DNA from: an uncultured Clostridia bacterium | GTDB taxonomy: Bacteria; Bacillota; Clostridia; Oscillospirales; Acutalibacteraceae | Length of the DNA: 5,446 bases | NCBI GenBank assembly: GCA_945221685.1 | Contig: CALYNN010000116.1 | Coordinates: forward strand, 1-5,446 | Direction of reading: 5' to 3' | Shown: in pieces, positions 1 to 4,641 of the stretch | Position numbering within the stretch: position 1 is the first letter of the stretch | How the letters are laid out: each line of letters starts with the position of its first letter | Made by a program: the position numbers and the translations under genes | Notes under the pieces: model-generated | What the model was told of the DNA's origin: nothing | Seen by the model: the letters and a program-made list of their open reading frames with translations, nothing else | Databases searched by the model: none

Positions 1-184
1 CCTTAATTCTGTCAAGATAAATCGGCTTAAATCTGTTACAGCCGTGGCTTTCAATGCCTCTCCTGTCCGACTCAAGCAGAATATCGGTACAAATTTTTGC
101 GTCCTCCTCGGGAATACCGTAGCCTATAAAAGCGTCGGTTACGAAATTTGTTATTAAATCCCACGGACATACTACTTTTCCCAT
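1..184 (-). CDS. Ldh2-family malate/L-lactate-type dehydrogenase, N-terminal part (cut by left edge)
   Basis: Only the first 61 codons are present; the gene continues past the left edge. The fragment reads MGKVVCPWDLITNF at the start, then an acidic helix (GIPEEDAKICTDILLESD) leading into RRGIESHGCNRF around residues 41-52. The D-x-R-G-I-x-S-H-G-x-x-R block is the N-terminal hallmark of the Ldh2 family of NAD(P)-dependent 2-hydroxyacid oxidoreductases, a family not related to classical LDH/MDH. It includes malate, lactate, ureidoglycolate (AllD), sulfolactate (ComC) and piperideine-2-carboxylate enzymes. His47 matches the conserved active-site SHG histidine. The start is set by AAAGGAG about nine bases upstream of the ATG at 184. 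The gene follows glpK by only 32 bases on the same strand with no terminator between, so the two are probably cotranscribed. The family is fairly sure; the substrate cannot be assigned from this fragment. Confidence 0.85.
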   Translation of the reverse strand, partial: MGKVVCPWDLITNFVTDAFIGYGIPEEDAKICTDILLESDRRGIESHGCNRFKPIYLDRIK

Positions 185-216
185 AATAAAAATCTCCTTT
201 TTTATTGTCTTTTTTA

Positions 217-1719
217 TTATCTTTCCCAGTTGCGTGAGCGTTCAACTGCACGCTTCCAGTCAGAATATTTTTTATTTCTCAGGGTAGCCTCCATTGACGG
301 AATAAATATTTTATCAACCTCTCTGTTGGCTTCAATTTCCTCCGTGCTTTCCCATACGCCTGTGGCGAGCCCTGCGCAGTACGCGGCACCTAATGCGGTG
401 GTTTCAACATTCTTCGGTCTGTTAACCTTAACTCCTGTCATATCTGCCTGAATCTGCATCATTATATCGGATACGGAGGCGCCGCCGTCAACTCTTAAAT
501 CCTTAAGCACAATATCAGAATCGTTCATCATTGCCTCGAGCAAATCCGTCATCTGATATGTAATGCTTTCAAGAACGGCACGGCAAACATGCTTTTTATT
601 TACGCCTCTTGTAAGTCCTATCATAACGCCTCTGGCGTACATATCCCAATATGGCGCACCCAAGCCTGTAAAGGCAGGAACAAAGTAAAGACCGTTTGAA
701 TCCTCAACCGCCGCCGCAAGCTCGTCACATTCGGGAGCGGATTGAATGAGTCCAAGCTCGTCACGAAGCCATTTGATAACTGAGCCTGCGTTGAAGGCAG
801 AGCCCTCAAGGGAATATGTGATTTTGTCGCCTATACCCCAGGCGATGCCCGAAAGCAGATTTGAGCGTGAATTAACTCGCTTTTCGCCTGTATTCATCAG
901 CAGGAAGCAGCCTGTGCCGTAGGTGTTTTTAGCCTGACCTACCTGGAAACAGCCCTGACCGAAAAGAGCGCCGGGCTGGTCGCCGATAGCTCCTGCAATA
1001 GGAACTCCTGCAATATCCTCTATACCTGTTATCTTCGCAGTCTCTCCGTAAATACAGCTTGATGGCTTAACCTCGGGAAGCATACACATAGGTATTCCCA
1101 ATTTTTCGCAAAGGAATTCATCCCAGCAAAGCCTGTCAATATCAAACAGCATTGTTCTGCAGGCGTTTGAATAGTCGGTTACATGCACCTTGCCGTCGGT
1201 TAAATTCCAAATAAGCCAAGTGTCGATGGTGCCGAAAAGCAGCTCTCCTTTTTCTGCTCTTTCTCTGGCGCCCTCAACATTGTCAAGTATCCATTTAATT
1301 TTTGTACCGCTGAAATATGCGTCAATCAAAAGGCCTGTGGTCTGCTTAACATAATCGCTTAAGCCCTGTGCCTTAAGCTCCTCGCAGGTGTCGGCGGTTC
1401 TTCTGCATTGCCATACAATAGCGTTGTAAACAGGTTTGCCCGTCTTTTTGTCCCATACTACAGTAGTTTCGCGCTGATTGGTAATTCCTATTCCCGCAAT
1501 ATCCTTTGGGTCAACCTTTCCTTGACGGAGACATGTGAGAATTGCTCTAACCTGTGAAAACAGTATTTCCATAGGGTCATGCTCAACCCAGCCGTGCTCA
1601 GGATAATATTGTGTAAATTCATTTTGCGCCTTTGCAACAATGTTACCCCTTTTATCAAAGATAATGGCACGGGAGGAGGTGGTACCCTGGTCAAGCGCCA
1701 TAATGTATTTTTCAGCCAT
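217..1719 (-). CDS. glpK: Glycerol kinase (ATP:glycerol 3-phosphotransferase)
   Basis: A 500-residue cytoplasmic FGGY-family kinase that converts glycerol and ATP to sn-glycerol-3-phosphate, the entry step of glycerol catabolism and a source of lipid backbone. Visible motifs are the N-terminal phosphate-binding DQGTTSSRA (residues 10-18), glycerol contacts R83-E84 in TNQRETT and Y135 in DAYFSGTK, catalytic base D247 in GAIGDQPGALFGQ, the NTYGTGCF loop, the FGGY signature PAFTGLGAPYWD, and the C-terminal adenine-site block VDGGASVSD with TALGAAY. Length matches the family (about 500). The reading frame is open 14 codons further upstream, but the start at 1719 (MAEKYIMALDQ) is chosen because it aligns with known GlpK N-termini and has GAGGGG eight bases upstream. 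The loop at residues 225-240 (YGETAKITGIEDIAG) has neither the YHFYG histidine phosphorylated by HPr in Gram-positive enzymes nor the GGxxR-like FBP loop of E. coli. It is first in a probable operon with the Ldh2-family gene; glpF and glpD are not adjacent. Confidence 0.97.
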   Translation of the reverse strand: MAEKYIMALDQGTTSSRAIIFDKRGNIVAKAQNEFTQYYPEHGWVEHDPMEILFSQVRAILTCLRQGKVDPKDIAGIGITNQRETTVVWDKKTGKPVYNAIVWQCRRTADTCEELKAQGLSDYVKQTTGLLIDAYFSGTKIKWILDNVEGARERAEKGELLFGTIDTWLIWNLTDGKVHVTDYSNACRTMLFDIDRLCWDEFLCEKLGIPMCMLPEVKPSSCIYGETAKITGIEDIAGVPIAGAIGDQPGALFGQGCFQVGQAKNTYGTGCFLLMNTGEKRVNSRSNLLSGIAWGIGDKITYSLEGSAFNAGSVIKWLRDELGLIQSAPECDELAAAVEDSNGLYFVPAFTGLGAPYWDMYARGVMIGLTRGVNKKHVCRAVLESITYQMTDLLEAMMNDSDIVLKDLRVDGGASVSDIMMQIQADMTGVKVNRPKNVETTALGAAYCAGLATGVWESTEEIEANREVDKIFIPSMEATLRNKKYSDWKRAVERSRNWER

Positions 1720-1727
1720 AGCGTTTA

Positions 1728-1733
1728 CCCCTC
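1728..1733 (-). promoter_or_regulatory. Ribosome binding site of glpK
   Basis: GAGGGG lies eight bases before the ATG at 1719. It favours that start over the upstream in-frame ATG at 1761, which would add 14 residues with no family counterpart and has no comparable site before it. Confidence 0.8.
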
Positions 1734-1787
1734 TCTTGTGTTTGACTGTTATGAAATACAACTTGTTTTGTTATTTTTTATATGCTT

Positions 1788-1816
1788 ATTATAACCGCTT
1801 TACGCAATAATAAAAA
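1788..1816 (-). promoter_or_regulatory. Candidate glpK promoter
   Basis: On the minus strand a perfect TATAAT (1793-1788) sits about 70 bases upstream of the glpK start. The hexamer 17 bases upstream is TTTTTA (1816-1811), a weak match to TTGACA at three of six positions. It overlaps the descending arm and T-tract of the acpP terminator. The -10 is convincing and the -35 is not, so an activator or another -10 (TATAAA about 15 bases downstream) is possible. Confidence 0.4.
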
Positions 1817-1835
1817 GCAGGCCTTGCCTGCTTTT
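1806..1835 (-). terminator. Intrinsic terminator downstream of acpP
   Basis: Bases 1813-1822 pair with 1826-1835 as a perfect 10-bp stem (AAAAGCAGGC with GCCTGCTTTT) closed by a three-base loop. On the minus strand the stem runs into TTTTTATTATT. It lies about 75 bases past the acpP stop codon and ends that transcript ahead of glpK. The plus-strand side is also T-rich, so it could work in both directions, but no plus-strand gene ends here. Confidence 0.8.
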
Positions 1836-1910
1836 ATTTTACTTTATTTATTTTTTTATGTCAACAATACACTTGTAAATAATATACACTATCTGTTATT
1901 TGTACTATAT

Positions 1911-2138
1911 TTATATGTTGTTTTCAACATAGGAAAGAATGTCATTAACAGTTTCCATTTTTTCTACTATTTCGTCGGGAACTTCAATTCCGAACTCATC
2001 CTCAACCGACATAACAATATCAATAGCATCAAGACTGTCTGCACCTAAATCCTCAACAATAAGGCTTTCGGGAGTAATACTGTTTTCATCAATATCAAGC
2101 TGTTCTGCAAGAATTACCTTGATTTTATCAAATACCAT
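1911..2138 (-). CDS. acpP: Acyl carrier protein
   Basis: A 75-residue acidic four-helix carrier protein. Ser35 in the motif EDLGADSLDAIDIVMSVEDEF is the expected 4'-phosphopantetheine attachment site, and the downstream helix II carries the acidic residues that dock fatty-acid synthesis enzymes. Length and full-length pattern (N-terminal MVFDKIKVILAEQL, C-terminal VNDILSYVENN) match bacterial AcpP rather than a carrier domain cut out of a larger synthase. GAGGTG seven to eight bases upstream of the ATG sets the start. The gene stands alone: its own candidate promoter upstream, a terminator downstream, and no fab, plsX or rnc gene beside it, unlike the usual plsX-fabD-fabG-acpP arrangement. 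It may be the housekeeping ACP in a dispersed location or a second, specialised ACP; the sequence alone looks housekeeping-like. Confidence 0.95.
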   Translation of the reverse strand: MVFDKIKVILAEQLDIDENSITPESLIVEDLGADSLDAIDIVMSVEDEFGIEVPDEIVEKMETVNDILSYVENNI

Positions 2139-2160
2139 AATAATTCACCTCAAAAAGTAG

Positions 2161-2189
2161 TTGTTAATATTAATTAGTTATGTTATTAT
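2161..2189 (+). promoter_or_regulatory. Candidate aroE promoter
   Basis: TTGTTA (2161-2166) and TATTAT (2184-2189) are separated by 17 bases, matching the sigma-70/sigma-A consensus at four and five of six positions. Transcription would start near 2196, giving a leader of about 50 bases before the aroE start at 2249. It lies inside the footprint of the opposing acpP promoter. A second weaker plus-strand -10, TATAAT at 2197-2202, has no good -35. Confidence 0.5.
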
Positions 2190-2190
2190 C

Positions 2191-2219
2191 ATATTATATA
2201 ATTCATATTCAAATGTCAA
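2191..2219 (-). promoter_or_regulatory. Candidate acpP promoter
   Basis: On the minus strand a perfect TTGACA (2219-2214) is followed after 17 bases by TAATAT (2196-2191); a perfect TATAAT (2198-2193) also lies at 15-base spacing. Transcription would start near 2184, about 45 bases upstream of the acpP ATG. This is among the best promoter matches in the window, as expected for a highly expressed ACP gene. Confidence 0.65.
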
Positions 2220-2234
2220 TAAAAAAATATAGCA

Positions 2235-2240
2235 AGAGGA
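2235..2240 (+). promoter_or_regulatory. Ribosome binding site of aroE
   Basis: AGAGGA, eight bases before the ATG at 2249. It decides the start against the upstream in-frame ATG at 2180 and the internal ATG at 2213. Confidence 0.8.
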
Positions 2241-2248
2241 AATATTTT

Positions 2249-3076
2249 ATGAAAAATTTCGGTTTAATAGGATATCCCTTGGGTCATTCAATGTCGCCGC
2301 TTATACATACGGAGCTTTTTAAGCTTAATAATATCGATGCTTCTTATACTCTTAAGGAGATAAATCCCGACTGCTTTGCCGATGGCTTAAGGTCGCTTGA
2401 AGGCTTTTGCGGATACAATGTTACTATTCCCCACAAAACAGGCATAATTCCTTATCTCGACAGCCTTTCAGACAGAGCCGAGCTTTTCGGAGCCGTTAAT
2501 ACCGTTGAAAATAAGGACGGCAAACTTGTGGGCCACAATACCGATTGCTACGGATTTCTGCGCGCTCTTGAGTCAGCAGGAATTACCTTGGGCGGTAATG
2601 TGCTCCTTTGCGGCAGCGGCGGAGTTTCAAGGATGTTTGCCTTTGAAAGCGTACTTGCAGGAGCAGACCTTACCATTGCCGTAAGGGATGCAGACCTGAA
2701 TGCCGCAAACCGGATTAAAAAAGAAATAAACGAAAAGCTGGGCAAGGACGCCGCCGTTACAACTCTTGACAGAGTAACGGGGGAGTACGATCTTCTTATT
2801 AACGGTACGCCTGTGGGAATGTCGCCTAATGTTGACGCATGCGTTTTGCCTGAGGAAAAGGTGCTTGCCTGTAAGGCGGTGTTTGACGCCGTTTATAATC
2901 CTTTAAAAACAAAGCTTATAAGCATTGCCGAAAGAGGCGGACTGAAATATTCAAACGGTTTGCCTATGCTTGTTTGGCAGGCGGCAGTTGCGCAGGAGAT
3001 ATGGTTTGGCGTAAAATTCACCGCTCGGCAGATTAAGGAAGTTCTTAAAATTACGGAAAGAGAGCTGGAAAAATAA
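2249..3076 (+). CDS. aroE: Shikimate dehydrogenase (NADP+)
   Basis: A 275-residue cytoplasmic enzyme reducing 3-dehydroshikimate to shikimate in chorismate (aromatic amino acid) synthesis. The N-terminal substrate domain has the shikimate-binding GHSMSPLIH (Ser14, Ser16), NVTIPHK with catalytic Lys63, AVNTVEN (Asn84) and GHNTDCYGF with catalytic Asp99. The Rossmann domain has a glycine-rich loop GSGGVSRM (122-129, in place of the usual GAGGAxRA) and INGTPVGM; Arg146 in AVRD sits where the NADP-phosphate arginine of NRT normally is. Gln244 in LVWQAAVAQEIWFG matches the conserved C-terminal glutamine. Length is typical. The frame is open up to an ATG at 2180, but the start at 2249 (MKNFGLIGYPLGHS) fits the family, has AGAGGA eight bases upstream, and lies downstream of the predicted transcription start. 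It shares a TAATG stop/start with aroK. Confidence 0.96.
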   Translation: MKNFGLIGYPLGHSMSPLIHTELFKLNNIDASYTLKEINPDCFADGLRSLEGFCGYNVTIPHKTGIIPYLDSLSDRAELFGAVNTVENKDGKLVGHNTDCYGFLRALESAGITLGGNVLLCGSGGVSRMFAFESVLAGADLTIAVRDADLNAANRIKKEINEKLGKDAAVTTLDRVTGEYDLLINGTPVGMSPNVDACVLPEEKVLACKAVFDAVYNPLKTKLISIAERGGLKYSNGLPMLVWQAAVAQEIWFGVKFTARQIKEVLKITERELEK

Positions 3077-3567
3077 TGAACAATATTATACTTTGCGGCT
3101 TTATGGGAAGCGGAAAAACTACGGTAGGCACAGAGCTTGCTAAAATTATGGGCAGAAAATTTGTAGATACCGACGAGCTTATTGAAAAGGAGCAGGGCGT
3201 ATCAATCAAAGCAATTTTCGCCGCAAGAGGCGAGGATTATTTTCGCGACTTGGAATACGAATGTTGTAAAAGGGTTGCCGATATGAAAAACTGCGTTGTA
3301 TCAACCGGAGGCGGAGCGTTGACCTTTCAGCGAAATGTTGACTCTCTTAAAAAGGGCGGAAAAATTGTTTTTCTTGACGCAAGCTTCGGTGTTATTTGCG
3401 ACCGTATAGGAAATTCAAAAACCCGTCCGCTTTTTCAAAATATTGACGAGGCTAAAAGGCTTTATGACGAAAGGCGTTCAAAATATGCCGCCGCCGCAGA
3501 CTACATAATTGACGGTGATATGTCTGCAAGAAAAACAGCCCTTGAAATTGCACAGATATTTAAGTAA
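3076..3567 (+). CDS. aroK: Shikimate kinase
   Basis: A 163-residue P-loop kinase that phosphorylates shikimate at the 3-hydroxyl using ATP, the step directly after AroE. It has Walker A GFMGSGKT (residues 8-15), the shikimate-binding aspartate region DTDELIE (Asp31, Asp33), Arg57 in GEDYFRDLE, the GGG motif (78-80), the lid arginine Arg117 in KTRPLF, and the C-terminal YDERRSKYAAAADY with Arg134. Length is usual for AroK/AroL. The start codon overlaps the aroE stop by one base (TAATG) and only a weak GGA-type site precedes it, so translation is probably coupled to aroE. No convincing terminator hairpin follows the stop, so some read-through into the permease gene is possible. The name aroK rather than aroL is by convention; the sequence does not separate the two. 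Confidence 0.96.
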   Translation: MNNIILCGFMGSGKTTVGTELAKIMGRKFVDTDELIEKEQGVSIKAIFAARGEDYFRDLEYECCKRVADMKNCVVSTGGGALTFQRNVDSLKKGGKIVFLDASFGVICDRIGNSKTRPLFQNIDEAKRLYDERRSKYAAAADYIIDGDMSARKTALEIAQIFK

Positions 3568-3626
3568 CCTGCTTATTAATATTTATGATTTCATTTTTTC
3601 GTTAAAATTGATACAATATATAGTTG

Positions 3627-3655
3627 TTGAAAAATAAAAGCTGTTGTGCTATAAT
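3627..3655 (+). promoter_or_regulatory. Promoter of the ABC permease gene (extended -10)
   Basis: TTGAAA (3627-3632), a 17-base spacer, and perfect TATAAT (3650-3655) preceded by TGC, an extended -10. Transcription would start near 3662, leaving a 39-base leader before the ATG at 3701. It is the best plus-strand promoter in the window and indicates that the permease gene is transcribed separately from aroEK. Confidence 0.7.
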
Positions 3656-3688
3656 GTGTAGGCTACAAAACATAATACGGCTTTTATT
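3633..3688. repeat. Inverted repeat spanning the permease promoter and leader
   Basis: Bases 3633-3644 and 3677-3688 are complementary over 12 positions with one G-U type pair; nine are perfect and contiguous (AATAAAAGC with GCTTTTATT). The left arm lies inside the -35/-10 spacer and the right arm ends three bases before the GAGGTG ribosome binding site. The arms are partly A/T low-complexity, so chance cannot be excluded. It could be an operator, or a hairpin in transcripts reading through from aroK. Confidence 0.4.
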
Positions 3689-3690
3689 AT

Positions 3691-3696
3691 GAGGTG
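3691..3696 (+). promoter_or_regulatory. Ribosome binding site of the ABC permease gene
   Basis: GAGGTG four bases before the ATG at 3701. This site overlaps the alternative in-frame ATG at 3689 and therefore supports the later start. Confidence 0.75.
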
Positions 3697-3700
3697 TGAA

Positions 3701-4540
3701 ATGAGCACAGATTCAAAGAAAGAGCTTAACCACGATGTCGAAATGTTTAAGAAGTATAAAAATTTACTTCGAGAGCTAACCGAAAAAAATGTTAAGCTTA
3801 AATACAGAAATTCCTGGCTTGGAATTTTATGGAGCTTTTTCCAACCGCTTTTAAATATGATTGTTTTGTCCGTTGTTTTCGGCGGACTTTTCGGAAAGAA
3901 AAGCGATTTAATTATCTGCTATCCCGTTTATCTTTTTACGGGCAGGCTTTTATTCAGCTTTTTTACTTCTTCAACAAAGCAGGCAATGACCTCATTCAGA
4001 AGAAATCAGGCAATTATTAAAAAGGTGTATGTACCTAAATATATGTACCCCTTGTCTTCAATATTCAGCAATTTTGTTACCTTTGCAATATCGCTTATCT
4101 GCCTTGTTTGCGTGTGGATATTCTTTAAGCTGACAGGTATTTCAGGCGGCGCCGATTTAGAGATTAACGGCTATGTTTTTCTTTGCTGGGTGCCTATGGT
4201 GCTTTTGCTTATATTCAGCACCGGCGTGGGACTGATTTTATCGGTAATCAGCGTGTATTTCAGAGATGTGGAGTATATTTGGGATGTTTTGTGCCAGCTT
4301 TTGTTTTATATGGTGCCGATACTTTATCATCTTAATACAATAAACAGAGATTGGGTAAGATTTATCATAAAGATTAATCCCTTGTACTCAATGATAGAGC
4401 TGTTTCGTCATTGCGTTTTGTACGGCCAAATGATGAGCGGAAAGCTTTTACTGTATGCGTCTGTTGTTTCTGTTGCAACCTTGATTATAGGAATTTTGTT
4501 CTTTAACAAAAAGAGCGACGATATAATTTTTCATCTGTAA
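3701..4540 (+). CDS. ABC-2 type exporter permease, polysaccharide/teichoic acid/O-antigen export family (Wzm/TagG-like)
   Basis: A 279-residue inner-membrane protein. A cytoplasmic amphipathic N-terminus with KNLLRELTEKNVKLKYRNSWLG (21-41) runs into WSFFQPLLNMIVLSVVFGG, the opening pattern of the Wzm/TagG/KpsM permease family. Six hydrophobic segments are visible at roughly 42-64, 72-90, 119-143, 157-184, 194-211 and 249-268. VYFRDVEYIWDVLCQLLFYMVPILY (185-209) is the family's conserved C-terminal region, and NPLYSMIELFRHCVLYG follows as usual. Such proteins pair with an ATPase (Wzt/TagH type) to export lipid-linked glycans. No ATPase lies beside it: aroK is upstream on the same strand, and a terminator and the convergent gap gene are downstream. 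The start at 3701 is preferred over 3689 because of GAGGTG just before it. The glycan exported cannot be told from sequence; the partner must lie elsewhere if the system works. Confidence 0.9.
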   Translation: MSTDSKKELNHDVEMFKKYKNLLRELTEKNVKLKYRNSWLGILWSFFQPLLNMIVLSVVFGGLFGKKSDLIICYPVYLFTGRLLFSFFTSSTKQAMTSFRRNQAIIKKVYVPKYMYPLSSIFSNFVTFAISLICLVCVWIFFKLTGISGGADLEINGYVFLCWVPMVLLLIFSTGVGLILSVISVYFRDVEYIWDVLCQLLFYMVPILYHLNTINRDWVRFIIKINPLYSMIELFRHCVLYGQMMSGKLLLYASVVSVATLIIGILFFNKKSDDIIFHL

Positions 4541-4547
4541 AATTACT

Positions 4548-4581
4548 ATAACGGCTGAATAACTTCAGCCGTTATTTTTTT
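4548..4581 (+). terminator. Intrinsic terminator of the permease gene
   Basis: Bases 4548-4559 pair with 4564-4575 in a perfect 12-bp stem (centred on AACGGCTGAA) with a TAAC loop, followed by a run of T to 4581. It begins seven bases after the permease stop codon, so the transcript ends there and no further gene belongs to this unit. Confidence 0.92.
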
Positions 4582-4585
4582 GCCC

Positions 4586-4622
4586 AAAAAATAAAGCCAA
4601 ACGAGTTGCTCCGTTTGGCTTT
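4586..4622 (-). terminator. Intrinsic terminator of gap
   Basis: Bases 4593-4603 pair with 4612-4622 in an 11-bp stem (AAAGCCAAACG with CGTTTGGCTTT) around an eight-base loop. On the minus strand it is followed by ATTTTTT. It lies about 20 bases past the gap stop codon and only four bases from the permease terminator, so two separate terminators insulate the convergent genes. Confidence 0.9.
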
Positions 4623-4641
4623 GTTCTTTAATTTGCTTTAA

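Noticed and set aside
230..451. Plus-strand open frame antisense to the glpK 3' end
   Set aside because: The opposite strand encodes the unambiguous GlpK C-terminus; the antisense product has no recognisable features.
1720..1761. N-terminal extension of GlpK from the ATG at 1761
   Set aside because: The 14 extra residues have no counterpart in GlpK, there is no ribosome binding site before 1761, and a good one precedes the ATG at 1719.
1794..1808. A second cre-like sequence upstream of the glpK -10
   Set aside because: Only the central AA, CG and a few degenerate positions match; the outer conserved T, G and C are all wrong.
1914..1931. Seven-base hairpin with TTTT loop at the acpP 3' end
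   Set aside because: It lies in the codons for YVENNI, has only two G-C pairs and no T-tract; the stronger hairpin at 1813-1835 is the terminator.
1782..2048. Plus-strand open frame of 88 codons across the acpP terminator and acpP
   Set aside because: It is antisense to acpP, low in complexity (runs of F, Y, L, N), starts inside the glpK promoter region and resembles no family.
2180..2248. N-terminal extension of AroE from the ATG at 2180
   Set aside because: The added 23 residues are encoded by A/T-rich promoter sequence, lie upstream of the predicted transcription start, and lack a ribosome binding site; the family N-terminus begins at 2249.
3568..3626. Possible terminator between aroK and the permease promoter
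   Set aside because: There is a T-rich stretch near 3590-3599 but no stem of useful length before it; only a three-base pairing TGA/TCA is seen.
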